Of a stretch of 64,000 nucleotides of DNA, positions 7,786 through 16,031 are shown one piece after another. The position numbers and the translations under genes are program-made. Source of the stretch: Zetaproteobacteria bacterium CG06_land_8_20_14_3_00_59_53 (GTDB lineage: Bacteria; Pseudomonadota; Zetaproteobacteria; Mariprofundales; Mariprofundaceae). The notes below the pieces were generated by a model. The model saw only the letters and a list, made by a program, of their open reading frames with translations, was not told where the DNA came from and ran no database searches. Numbering within the stretch: position 1 is the first letter of the stretch; each line of letters begins with the position of its first letter. Location of the stretch: positions 90,805 through 154,804 of the forward strand of contig PEWE01000033.1 in NCBI GenBank assembly GCA_002779605.1, given 5' to 3'.

Positions 7786-8190
7786 ATGATCCTGCTAGTT
7801 GACTCCAACGAACTGCTGCTTGAAACCATGCAGGACTACCTTGCTTCGCTGGGTCACGAATGTATCGCTACGCGAGACGCTGTCGAAGCGGCAGAAATTC
7901 TGGCCGGAGAGGCAAACATCAACCTGCTGGTCTGCGAGCAGATTCTATCGCATCACTCAGGCATCGAACTTATTCAGCAGGCCGCACAGAGCCGGCCTGC
8001 CATGAAAAACATCCTTATTTCCAGCCGCGATAATGTTGATGTGCTTCCTGCCGATATCCACTTTCTGGCCAAGCCGTTCTCTTTCGACTCGCTGGGAATT
8101 CTGGTGACGCTTTTCATCCCTCCGGTCAATCAGGTGATGATACCTGATGCAAACAGGCTGGATCGGAATGCTCGTCTGAATCTCGCCTGA
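7786..8190 (+). CDS. Degenerate response-regulator receiver protein (phospho-Asp replaced by Glu)
   Basis: 134 aa, a stand-alone receiver fold and nothing else. The acidic pocket (VDSNE, Asp6 and Glu9), the Ser of ILISS (79/80) and the switch lysine Lys96 of FLAKPF are present, but the expected phosphorylatable Asp at the end of beta-strand 3 is Glu51 (LLVCEQIL). Glu there often mimics phosphorylation, so this may be locked active or act as a protein-binding module. GAGGTGA provides a strong ribosome-binding site. It is divergent from the Crp-family regulator. No output domain; partner unknown. Confidence 0.8.
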   Translation: MILLVDSNELLLETMQDYLASLGHECIATRDAVEAAEILAGEANINLLVCEQILSHHSGIELIQQAAQSRPAMKNILISSRDNVDVLPADIHFLAKPFSFDSLGILVTLFIPPVNQVMIPDANRLDRNARLNLA

Positions 8191-8199
8191 ACGCGGCAT

Positions 8200-9156
8200 T
8201 CATCCTGCGTGAGCAGGCGATTTTTCAACTGCACAGCCGGCATCCCCGTTTTCAGGCTGCAGCGTTGCATGTGTCACACCGCATGACTCGAGCGAGGCCA
8301 ACAGGCGAACAAGCATCTCCGGCCAGTGCTGCATCTGATGGATCGACACATGTGCAGATAAAGCCAGGCGTCCATCGGGCAGCATCCACAGATGCACATG
8401 GTGCACCCCTGTGACCCCCTGCACGCCCAGCATGGCATTGCGAATCTGCTGCATATCGGCATCCGGCGGCGTTCCTTCCATCAATTGCAGCGTGGTATCG
8501 CGCACCAGCCTCCAGCCGCCCCAGACGAGAATCATGGCCACAATGAAAGACAGCAGCGGATCGATCGGCATCCAGCCGGTCCACACGATGATCAAGCCGG
8601 CTGCAACCGCCGCGACCGAACCCAGCAGATCACCCACCACATGCCAGTAGGCGGCCCGTGTATTGATATCATGCCCGCCATGCAGCCAGCGCAGAATCAC
8701 CAGATTGACCAACAGGCCGGCCACTGCCACAGCGAGCATCAGACTGCCGTGCACCGCTGGTGGCGCCTGCAATCTTCCCACCGCTTCCCAGCCGATCCAT
8801 CCGGCGAGGAACAACAGCGCCAGCCCGTTGACCTGCGCCGCAAGCACCCGCGCCCGCCCGTAACCATAGGTCATGCCGGCATGTGCAGGGCGGGAAGCGA
8901 TACGTTGCGCGACGGCCGCCAGAGCCAGCGCCGCGACATCGGAGAACATATGAACCGCATCGGCGAGCAGAGCCAGTGAGCCGGATATCCAGCCGCCCGC
9001 CGCTTCAAGAACAGCGAACAGACTGGTCAGAATCAATGCGGCATTGAGTGAGCCATGCCCGTGATGGCAATGCTCGCGGGAATGCGTGTGTGAGTGATGA
9101 TGATCATCGGGGTGATGGTCATCGTGAGCCTGATGATCGTGTCGATGGGCAGCCAA
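8200..9156 (-). CDS. Cation diffusion facilitator (Zn/Co/Cd efflux), CzcD/ZitB type
   Basis: 318 aa, six membrane segments, with an N-terminal histidine-rich tail (15 His in the first 34 residues) probably serving as a metal sensor or buffer. The transport site is the zinc-type pair of HxxxD motifs, His69/Asp73 and His172/Asp176, which distinguishes it from the DxxxD Fe/Mn members. The C-terminal cytoplasmic domain (GVTGVHHVHLWMLPDGR) is present. The frame contains no ATG before the His tail, so TTG at 9156, preceded by GGAG, is the start. It follows two small lipoprotein genes by 25 bases on the same strand. Confidence 0.92.
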   Translation of the reverse strand: MAAHRHDHQAHDDHHPDDHHHSHTHSREHCHHGHGSLNAALILTSLFAVLEAAGGWISGSLALLADAVHMFSDVAALALAAVAQRIASRPAHAGMTYGYGRARVLAAQVNGLALLFLAGWIGWEAVGRLQAPPAVHGSLMLAVAVAGLLVNLVILRWLHGGHDINTRAAYWHVVGDLLGSVAAVAAGLIIVWTGWMPIDPLLSFIVAMILVWGGWRLVRDTTLQLMEGTPPDADMQQIRNAMLGVQGVTGVHHVHLWMLPDGRLALSAHVSIHQMQHWPEMLVRLLASLESCGVTHATLQPENGDAGCAVEKSPAHAG

Positions 9157-9181
9157 AGTCCGCTCCGCTTCACCGGCTCAA

Positions 9182-9562
9182 TCAGAGACTGCGCTTGAAG
9201 CTCAACACCCTGCCGTCATCCAGTCGAGGATCGCTGGGGGGGAACTTCAGTTGCAGGCTTTCGCCGTCGGCCGCCAGCAGGATATACACCGGCCCTCCCC
9301 AGCGGTCGCCGACAGAGAATCCGATGCCGTGATCCTTGTTGTTTTCCACACTGGTCAGCAGACGGACCGGAGGCTTTTCGTCAGGCATGCTCAGTTTCAG
9401 GCTGGCATCGTCATAAAATGACAGCTGCGCGCTGCCGTCCACCTGCTGCCAGCTGCCCTGCAAGCGGGTCAGGAGATCATCATCCACCGGGTCGTCCATC
9501 AGCGTGCAGGCCGAGAGCAGCAACATCACAAGCAGTACAGGGAGCAGACGCACAGATTTCAT
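9182..9562 (-). CDS. Small lipoprotein of unknown function
   Basis: 126 aa. The N-terminus is a lipoprotein signal with lipobox LLSAC, so the mature protein is probably anchored to a membrane from the cysteine onward; residues after it (TLMDD) are acidic. The rest is a small beta-rich domain, not recognised. The start overlaps the stop of the upstream lipoprotein gene by 4 bases (ATGA), so both are co-translated, and the CDF exporter follows. A role in metal handling is conceivable only from context. Confidence 0.75.
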   Translation of the reverse strand: MKSVRLLPVLLVMLLLSACTLMDDPVDDDLLTRLQGSWQQVDGSAQLSFYDDASLKLSMPDEKPPVRLLTSVENNKDHGIGFSVGDRWGGPVYILLAADGESLQLKFPPSDPRLDDGRVLSFKRSL

Positions 9563-9990
9563 AGAACATCATCCTTGAATTTGAAGATCTGATCGCTCAC
9601 CGTAATCTTATCCTGATCGTCGCCGAACATATTCAACGTCTCACTGACCACACCGCGTTCGAACACCAGTTTGTAGCCATAGATGTAGAAAACACCGCCA
9701 AGACGCGGGGAGCGCTGATCGAACACCGCTTTAACATCCTTCAGCTTACCGAAACGCTCCTGCAGGGAGGCCAGCTTAGCCTGCCATGTCGCTTTGTCGT
9801 GCGCGGCAAGGAAGGTTTCGCCATACAGCGGCATGGCTGCATCCCAGTTCTGCGAAGTGATCGCGGCATGCATCTTCCGGGCCACAGTGGAAGCGTCGTC
9901 CTGTTGACTGGTCGGGGCTGCACACGCCCCCAGCAGCAAAACACCGCACAGACCCAGCACCGTAGCCGTTCGTGTCATCAATCGTTTCAT
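9559..9990 (-). CDS. Lipoprotein with NTF2-like fold signature
   Basis: 143 aa with a lipoprotein signal and lipobox LLGAC. The mature part (ARKMHAAITSQNWDAAMPLY, then LASLQERFGKLKDVKAVF) has the helix-then-strand pattern of small NTF2/SnoaL-like periplasmic proteins, though I would not name a family. GGAGG before the ATG gives a strong start. First gene of the run lipoprotein-lipoprotein-CDF exporter. Confidence 0.75.
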   Translation of the reverse strand: MKRLMTRTATVLGLCGVLLLGACAAPTSQQDDASTVARKMHAAITSQNWDAAMPLYGETFLAAHDKATWQAKLASLQERFGKLKDVKAVFDQRSPRLGGVFYIYGYKLVFERGVVSETLNMFGDDQDKITVSDQIFKFKDDVL

Positions 9991-10047
9991 GTGATTCCTC
10001 CGCGAGCGCGCAACCTAGCCTGTATGGCTGCGGCAGGCACCCATGAT

Positions 10048-11199
10048 TTAAAGTGCGACCTCGAAGCGCAGCATGGCCACGCGAATGGTGGAAGCCGCAG
10101 CATTTCCGCCCGGATTGAGAATCCATTGCATGGCCGGCTGCATGGCGACCCCGCGCAGCAAAGGCGCGCGCCAGGTCATCTCGATGGCATGCTCGGTTCC
10201 CGTACGGGTGTAGGCATTGGCCGTTGCCAATCCGATCTCGTCATCCTCGCGCATCGGCACAGCGCCCGTCAGATGCAGACCTGCCCCCAGATAGCGGGTG
10301 ATATCATTGCGCTGTTTCGGCACCCAGCCGAGCTGCACAAAGCCGCCGAGCACGGCGCCCTGGCCGAACGTCAACAGCTCCTGTTCGGAGAGCAGATAAG
10401 CGCCGTAATCGCTACCGAAGGTCTGTGCCCCCTGCGTCTTGGTCGCACTTTGCAACCAGGCTCCGAGGGTGGAACTGCCGCCCTGCCGCTTCACAACCGC
10501 TTCGGCGATGTACATCCGCCCTTCGCTGGCAAGCACACGGCGTGTCGCCGGGTCGCCATCGTAGATACCTGCCTGCACATACCAGTCATCCTGTTCGCCG
10601 TAACGCAGCCGAGCCCCGGCTCCGGCTTTGGAGAACAGCGAGGTCGGCACATTTCTGGATATCTCCGGACCGATACCGAAGGAGGAATGCAGAAACAGCC
10701 TGCCGTATTCAGAGACGTAAAAGTCGGCATTCATATCGTGCAGACCGGCCAGCAGAGACAGATGCAGATCGTCGATGGTATGCTCGTACCACGCCTCGAA
10801 CACGATGAACTGGTTCTGCGCCGCCTCGATATTGCTGACTGCCTGCAGATCGCCGATCACCGTCGTGGTCGGGAATCCGCCATGATTGAACAGGCCGGAG
10901 ATATAGGCTGTGCCGCCGGACCATAATCCGGCTGCTTCTGTATCCAGCGTCGCGGTGAGATCGAGATTATCCTGATAGATGGTGTCCTTGCGCGGACTCA
11001 CCAGACCGGGATCGAGATTACGCACGAACTCTCCGGTATAAACCGCCTCGAGGCTCAGGCAGTGAGACAGCAATACCTGCTGCAGGCCTCCCCGGTCTCC
11101 GGCGAGTCCTGCATCTTCTGCTCCAGCGCGGAACGGTGTGAACAAAACGGCCAGCAGCAGAAGCCCCGGAAGAAGGGGCCTACCTTTGATAAACCGCAT
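10048..11199 (-). CDS. OprB-family carbohydrate-selective porin homologue
   Basis: 383 aa with a signal peptide (cleavage near GAEDA) and a barrel sequence ending in a hydrophobic C-terminal strand (MLRFEVAL). The order YISGLFNHGG, EAWYEHT, FYVSEYGRLFLHSSFGIGPE, VPTSLF, QAGIYDGDP and RAPLLRGVAMQPAMQWILNPGG matches the OprB family, whose members take up sugars or, in autotrophs, have unknown solutes. Full length for the family. It stands alone, flanked by a small barrel gene upstream and a lipoprotein downstream on the same strand. The substrate cannot be read from the sequence. Confidence 0.85.
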   Translation of the reverse strand: MRFIKGRPLLPGLLLLAVLFTPFRAGAEDAGLAGDRGGLQQVLLSHCLSLEAVYTGEFVRNLDPGLVSPRKDTIYQDNLDLTATLDTEAAGLWSGGTAYISGLFNHGGFPTTTVIGDLQAVSNIEAAQNQFIVFEAWYEHTIDDLHLSLLAGLHDMNADFYVSEYGRLFLHSSFGIGPEISRNVPTSLFSKAGAGARLRYGEQDDWYVQAGIYDGDPATRRVLASEGRMYIAEAVVKRQGGSSTLGAWLQSATKTQGAQTFGSDYGAYLLSEQELLTFGQGAVLGGFVQLGWVPKQRNDITRYLGAGLHLTGAVPMREDDEIGLATANAYTRTGTEHAIEMTWRAPLLRGVAMQPAMQWILNPGGNAAASTIRVAMLRFEVAL

Positions 11200-11281
11200 G
11201 TGAACTCCCGATTGTTAAAGTCAATTATCCATGCAGCGGCATGCTACTACCGCCACGGCGATGAAACCCGCCCAGAGCACT

Positions 11282-11833
11282 TCAGAACGAATACTTCAAA
11301 AGGCCGGCGATACCGGTGACATTCAGCCCCTTGCCGCTGGCTGCATTATATCCCCTACCGTAACGCACCCATTCGCCGGCAACTGACACATTGGCCATCG
11401 GCCTGTACTCAAGACCGACACCGAAACTGAACGCGGTCGTGGTCGAACTGTTTTTCGTGCCGCCTGTCGGCGTCAGGGCCGTACGCATGGTTGTCGCTCC
11501 GCCCAGGCCATACAGTGTAGTATCTTCGTTGACCGGGGCCTGCAGCCGCAGCAGGTAGGAAACGAACCAGTCGAGCGAAACATTCGAATAACCCGTCACA
11601 TTCCCGGAGCTGGCCTTGCCGAAGCGTATCTCGGGGGCAATGTAGGGGTGGATCTCGGCGCCAAGCACGGCAACGCCGCCGGATACCGTACTCGTGGACG
11701 AACCCGTATTCAGCTGGAACTGCCCTATGCCTGCCTCGGCGTACGGGGCGAAATACAGCTCCTCGGCGACAGCAACTGCCGGCAGCAGAAGTATGCCCAG
11801 AGAAACCATGCATGCCTTCATCGTCAACTTCAT
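11282..11833 (-). CDS. Small outer-membrane beta-barrel protein
   Basis: 183 aa: signal peptide (MKLTMKACMVSLGILLLP, cleavage near AVAEE) then about eight amphipathic strands with the C-terminal residue Phe (LLKYSF), the outer-membrane assembly signature. The pattern is that of OmpA-transmembrane/OmpW-size barrels, with GVGLEYRPMANVSVAGEWVRY typical of the second-last strands. GGGGGTAG precedes the ATG. Function unknown. Confidence 0.8.
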   Translation of the reverse strand: MKLTMKACMVSLGILLLPAVAVAEELYFAPYAEAGIGQFQLNTGSSTSTVSGGVAVLGAEIHPYIAPEIRFGKASSGNVTGYSNVSLDWFVSYLLRLQAPVNEDTTLYGLGGATTMRTALTPTGGTKNSSTTTAFSFGVGLEYRPMANVSVAGEWVRYGRGYNAASGKGLNVTGIAGLLKYSF

Positions 11834-11938
11834 ATCTACCCCCGGAACAACTTACGGCTACGGAGCCTAGGAGAACGCCGAACCTTGTCAACGCATCCTC
11901 TGTGCTGCATTCTAACGCCCAATTCCGGGAGACATGTT

Positions 11939-12595
11939 ATGACCACGATTGATTTTGAAACCGCTCGTCACAATATGGTGGAGTACCAGATCCGCTGCTG
12001 CAAGATCCTCGATCCGGATCTGCTTGAGACATTTGCAAGCATTCCGCGCGAATCCTTTCTCGGCGACGATCTGAAGAGCCTTGCTTACATGGAAGGCCGT
12101 GTGCCCCTCCCCTGCAATCAGGAAATGCTCAGCCCGCTGCAGGAGGCCACCGTGCTTCAGGCGCTTGATCTTCAGGGCACCGAGCGCGTGCTTGAGATCG
12201 GCAGCGGCACAGGCTTTCTGACCACACTTCTGGCCATGCACGCCTCCGAAGTGGTGTCGCTTGAGCTGCATCCAGAACTGGCCGACATGGCTCAGAAAAA
12301 CATCGCTTCGCACGGTATCAGCAATGCCAGCGTGCAGTGCGGCAACGGCATGGATGAATCCGTGACCGCAGGACTCGGCAAATTCGATGCCATTGTCATC
12401 GGCGCCGCTGTTCAGGAAGTCCCGCAGGCCTTTTTGAAGATGCTCAACCCGCGGGGCAGCCTGATCGCCTTTGTCGGCAGCAATCCGGTGGTCAAACTGG
12501 TACGCATCAAGGCGACGCAGGAGCGAACAGAGTTCATCGAGACCCTGTTGCAGAATATCGAAGGACTGCCGCAGAAACGCGAATTTGTATTTTAA
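11939..12595 (+). CDS. pcm: Protein-L-isoaspartate O-methyltransferase
   Basis: 218 aa cytosolic repair enzyme that uses S-adenosylmethionine to methylate isoaspartyl residues in aged proteins. SAM-binding motif VLEIGSGTG at 84-92, acidic LELHPEL after strand 2, and YQIRC...IPRESFLGDD at the N-terminus as in the family; EMLSPLQEATVLQ replaces the common SQP.VVA.M motif, so the branch is divergent. The frame is open far upstream, but ATG at 11939 is preceded by GGGAG and begins at the family N-terminus. Followed 62 bases later by mltB. Confidence 0.9.
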   Translation: MTTIDFETARHNMVEYQIRCCKILDPDLLETFASIPRESFLGDDLKSLAYMEGRVPLPCNQEMLSPLQEATVLQALDLQGTERVLEIGSGTGFLTTLLAMHASEVVSLELHPELADMAQKNIASHGISNASVQCGNGMDESVTAGLGKFDAIVIGAAVQEVPQAFLKMLNPRGSLIAFVGSNPVVKLVRIKATQERTEFIETLLQNIEGLPQKREFVF

Positions 12596-12657
12596 TCGTA
12601 GCCTGCTTTTCCGCATAGCGTCTCCCCAAATACCCCCTTCAGGCCCAAGGTTTACTT

Positions 12658-13770
12658 ATGTCAGATAACCATCACCCGCAGCAACGCGGCGCAGCAGTCG
12701 CATGCCCCGGCGAAACCGGCCCGGAACCGGCCTGCAATGCATCACGCCGCCGGCTGCTGCAGGGTATCGGCGCATCGGCTGTACTGCTCGGCATGCCCGC
12801 CTCGCTATGGGCCATGTCCGGCAGCCCCAAGGACGCCATCACACCATTCATCAGCAAGGACGAACTGGCTGCGAAGCTTGCCGCAGAATTCAAGCTGCCG
12901 CTGGCAGACGTCAGGGCGGCCTTGCGTTCGGCCGAATTCGCTCCGGACATCATCCGGCGCATGCAGACCCCGTATGAATCCAGACCCTATACCGATTACC
13001 GCCCGCTTTTCGTCAACGACCGGCTGGCGGGCCTCGGTCACGCCTATCTATTGAAGCACCGCGACCTGTTTGCGGAGACAGAAAAGAAATACGGCGTGGA
13101 GAAGGAAATCATCGCCGCCATCCTCGGCATGGAAACCCATTACGGCGTCAATCGCGGCAGGGACAGTGTGCTCGGCTCTCTTTACACGCTGGCTGCCGGC
13201 TATCCGCGCCGCGCCGATTTCTTCCGCTCCGAGCTGGGACATTTTCTGCTGCTTTGTCAGGAAGAGAAGCTCAATCCGGAGGATCCCGTCGGCTCCTATG
13301 CCGGGGCCTTCGGCACCACGCAGTTTATCCCGTCCTCCTACCGTCATTTCGCGGTGGATGCCGACGGCGACGGCAAGCGCGATGTGTGGGACTCCCCTGC
13401 GGACATCATCGCCAGCGTTGCCAACTACTTTCATGAGCATCAATGGGAAGCGGGCAAGCCGGTGGCCTACTGGTTGCCGCAGGCCTATGCCGATCAGCCC
13501 GCTGCGCTGCGCGAGCAGGCCGAGAAGGGCTTCAAGAGCTGGAAGACGGTGGCCGATTTCACCCCCATGCTGACGGGACTGCCCGACACATGGAGTCAGG
13601 ACGACAAGGCCACCATCATCGACATGCAGACCAGCCACGGCAGAAAGCTGGCCCTGGTGCACTATAACTTCTATGTCATCACGCGCTGGAACCGTTCCTA
13701 CAACTACGCCATGGCCATCACCGAACTTGCCGCCCTGCTGGACTGCAAGCTGTGCAGGACCGGCTGGTAA
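12658..13770 (+). CDS. mltB: Lytic murein transglycosylase B family protein, Tat signal
   Basis: 370 aa. It cleaves the glycan strands of peptidoglycan to 1,6-anhydro-muropeptides in the periplasm. Catalytic Glu159 sits in AAILGMETHYG, with later family blocks GSYAGAFGTTQFIPSSY, DGDGKRDVWD and ANYFHEHQWEAG. The N-terminus is a long twin-arginine signal (SRRRLLQ at about 29-35 then a hydrophobic stretch) rather than a lipobox, so it is soluble rather than an MltB-like lipoprotein. It heads a run of cell-wall genes with rlpA directly downstream. Confidence 0.93.
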   Translation: MSDNHHPQQRGAAVACPGETGPEPACNASRRRLLQGIGASAVLLGMPASLWAMSGSPKDAITPFISKDELAAKLAAEFKLPLADVRAALRSAEFAPDIIRRMQTPYESRPYTDYRPLFVNDRLAGLGHAYLLKHRDLFAETEKKYGVEKEIIAAILGMETHYGVNRGRDSVLGSLYTLAAGYPRRADFFRSELGHFLLLCQEEKLNPEDPVGSYAGAFGTTQFIPSSYRHFAVDADGDGKRDVWDSPADIIASVANYFHEHQWEAGKPVAYWLPQAYADQPAALREQAEKGFKSWKTVADFTPMLTGLPDTWSQDDKATIIDMQTSHGRKLALVHYNFYVITRWNRSYNYAMAITELAALLDCKLCRTGW

Positions 13771-13778
13771 TAGCACGC

Positions 13779-14630
13779 ATGCGTCTCCCGGCACTTCTGC
13801 TCGTTGCGGGCTTTGCACTCGGCGCATGCTCCAACCATGTCGATCGCTACTACCACCCGTCCGGTGGCTATGGCAAATCCAATCTTCCCTCCGGTAACGG
13901 CGGCTACCGCAAGACCGGTAAGCCATACACCATCGCCGGACGCACCTATTACCCGCTGGAATCGGCGCGCGGCTACGATGAAACCGGCGTCGGATCATGG
14001 TACGGGCGCGACTTCCACGGCAAGCTGACTGCCAACGGCGAGAGCTACGATATGCATGCGCTCTCCGCAGCCCACAAAACCCTGCCTCTGCCGACGCTGG
14101 TGCGCGTCACCAATCTGGAAAACGGGCGCTCGGTGGTGGTGCGGGTGAACGACCGCGGTCCGTTCGTCAAAAACCGCATCATCGATCTGTCCTACGCCGC
14201 AGCCCATGCGCTGGATTACGATCTGAAGGGCACAGCCAGGGTGCGCGTGCAGGCGCTGGAAGGAAGCACGGCATATGCATCGAACCCGGCACCCATCCTG
14301 CCCGAACCGGTCCGTCCGGTAGCCACGCAGCCGCCTATCGCCCCGCCACCGCTGGAACCCGCAGCGGGCACAGTGCGGGTAGCCAACGAACCGCCCATCC
14401 CGGGCATGTATATCCAGCTCGGCGCCTTCGGCGATGCGGCCAATGCCGACCGGCTGCGCAACTCGCTGTCCACGGACTACCCTTCGGTTCGCGTGCAGCC
14501 CTTCATGAGCAATATGCGCCGCCTCTATCGCGTGCGCATCGGGCCTTACTCGGATGTGCGCAATATCGAGCGCAATGTGCTGCAACTCGAGCAGCAGGGA
14601 TATAAGAATGCCATCGTCGTCATCGAATAA
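13779..14630 (+). CDS. rlpA: Septal ring lytic transglycosylase RlpA family lipoprotein
   Basis: 283 aa lipoprotein, lipobox LGAC with Cys17. A double-psi beta-barrel spans roughly residues 65-160 (GVGSWYGRDFHGKLTANGE, MHALSAAHKTLPLPT, VRVNDRGPF), followed by a Pro-rich linker and a C-terminal SPOR domain (YIQLGAFG...RVRIGPYSD) that binds denuded glycans at the septum. ATG at 13779 begins the lipoprotein signal; a GTG 27 bases earlier would add uncharacteristic residues. The start lies 8 bases after the mltB stop. Confidence 0.93.
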   Translation: MRLPALLLVAGFALGACSNHVDRYYHPSGGYGKSNLPSGNGGYRKTGKPYTIAGRTYYPLESARGYDETGVGSWYGRDFHGKLTANGESYDMHALSAAHKTLPLPTLVRVTNLENGRSVVVRVNDRGPFVKNRIIDLSYAAAHALDYDLKGTARVRVQALEGSTAYASNPAPILPEPVRPVATQPPIAPPPLEPAAGTVRVANEPPIPGMYIQLGAFGDAANADRLRNSLSTDYPSVRVQPFMSNMRRLYRVRIGPYSDVRNIERNVLQLEQQGYKNAIVVIE

Positions 14631-15147
14631 GCGACGCCGCATCACCGCTTTCGGTTCGTCCCGGCTGCCCGAATCCGACCCCCGCTTCGCCGACGTCGAG
14701 GCGCTCGGAAAACGTCTCGGCGAGGCCGGCTGGGACGGTGTCACCGGCGGACATCAGGGCATGATGGCAGCCATCTGCCGAGGCATCCGCAGCGGTGGCG
14801 GGCATGTGCGCGGCATCACCCTCGAGCGCTTCCCCACCCCGCCGGACAACCACCTGAGCGAGGAAGTGCGGGCGCACAACTTCTTCGACCGCATGCAGGT
14901 GCTGATCGAACAAACCGATGCCTACCTGATCCTGCCCGGCGGTCTCGGCACGCTGGCCGAACTGGCCATGAGCTGGGATCTGCAGGCCATCGGCGTACTG
15001 GAGAAGCGCCCGCTGATCGTCTATGGCGATTCATGGACACCGCTGCTGCAACCTTTGCGCGAAAGTCTGATCTGGTCGGTGGACGAGGCCTTCGCCTTGC
15101 TCCGCCATTGCCGCAATGCCGATGAGGTACTGGCCGCGCTGGCATGA
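14608..15147 (+). CDS. LOG-family phosphoribohydrolase / lysine decarboxylase-like protein
   Basis: 179 aa. The PGGLGTLAE motif at 110-118 and EVRAHNFFDRM define the LOG/TIGR00730 family, whose characterised members cut nucleoside 5'-monophosphates at the N-glycosidic bond; an old annotation as lysine decarboxylase is usually wrong. Cytosolic, no signal peptide. The start at 14608 overlaps the end of rlpA by 23 bases and is preceded by AGCAGGGA. The gene end overlaps the next start (ATGA). Confidence 0.88.
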   Translation: MPSSSSNKRRRITAFGSSRLPESDPRFADVEALGKRLGEAGWDGVTGGHQGMMAAICRGIRSGGGHVRGITLERFPTPPDNHLSEEVRAHNFFDRMQVLIEQTDAYLILPGGLGTLAELAMSWDLQAIGVLEKRPLIVYGDSWTPLLQPLRESLIWSVDEAFALLRHCRNADEVLAALA

Positions 15148-16031
15148 CTAAAGCCAATGCCTTCCACGACCTCAAACTCACCATCCCGGTATCTGATGCC
15201 GGCAAACGGGTGGATGATGCGCTCGCCGCACTTCTCCCCTTCTCCAAGCGGCGTATCCGCACGGCTATTGACGACGGCGGTGTGTACATAGACAAGCGCC
15301 GCAGCCGCAAGGCCGGGCGGCTGCTGAAAGGCGGCGAACGCATCCGTCTGGTGATGCTCGATGGCGAAACCCTGATCCCCTTCTGCGAACAACAGGTCAT
15401 CTGGCGGGATGGCGACCTTCTGCTTATCCACAAACGTGCCGGACAGTATGCGCAGGAAGCCCTGCATCGCCTGAAAGGCACATTGCCTGCGGAAATAGCC
15501 GCATGGCTGGGACTCACCGGTGAAAAGGCGCAGTTGCTTCGCCCGGTGCACAGGCTGGACCGAGACACCTCCGGCCTGATGCTGCTGTGCAGTTCCCCGA
15601 AGCAGCTCAACCATCTTCAGGCGAACTGGGCGACGTGCGTTGAAAAGACCTATCTGGCGGTAGTCGAGCCCGCCCCGGAATGGGATGAGAAGCGCATCAC
15701 GCTGGCCATCGCCGCACAGCGCAACATCAACGGCTGTTACCGTCCCGACCCGCAGGGGCGCGCCTGCGACACCTCGGCACGCGTGCTCGAGCGGCAGGGC
15801 AACCGCGCGCTGCTGGAACTGACCCCGCATACCGGACGCAGCCACCAGTTGCGCGTGCATATGGCCGCCGAAGGCTGCCCCATACTCGGCGACTCCAGAT
15901 ACGGGGGAAAAGCACAGCCAAGATTGATGTTGCATGCCTACCGCCTTTGCGTGCAGCCTCCGGCGCTCAACGAAATCCGTCATTGGGAGATATCTCCCGA
16001 AATCAATGCAAAGGAGGACTGGCAATGGTAA
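15144..16031 (+). CDS. RluA-family pseudouridine synthase
   Basis: 295 aa with an N-terminal S4-like RNA-binding domain (KRVDDALAALLPFSKRRIR...GGVYIDKRRSRKAG) and a catalytic domain containing HRLDRDTSG at 136-144, with catalytic Asp139, plus TGRSHQLRVHMAAEG and LGDSRYGG. It isomerises uridine in rRNA or tRNA; the specific site (RluC, RluD or other) cannot be assigned. The start overlaps the upstream stop by 4 bases and the end overlaps dacC. Confidence 0.92.
   Translation: MTKANAFHDLKLTIPVSDAGKRVDDALAALLPFSKRRIRTAIDDGGVYIDKRRSRKAGRLLKGGERIRLVMLDGETLIPFCEQQVIWRDGDLLLIHKRAGQYAQEALHRLKGTLPAEIAAWLGLTGEKAQLLRPVHRLDRDTSGLMLLCSSPKQLNHLQANWATCVEKTYLAVVEPAPEWDEKRITLAIAAQRNINGCYRPDPQGRACDTSARVLERQGNRALLELTPHTGRSHQLRVHMAAEGCPILGDSRYGGKAQPRLMLHAYRLCVQPPALNEIRHWEISPEINAKEDWQW

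Noticed and set aside
13048..13998. 316-codon minus-strand frame
   Set aside because: Antisense to mltB and rlpA, with no domain signature.
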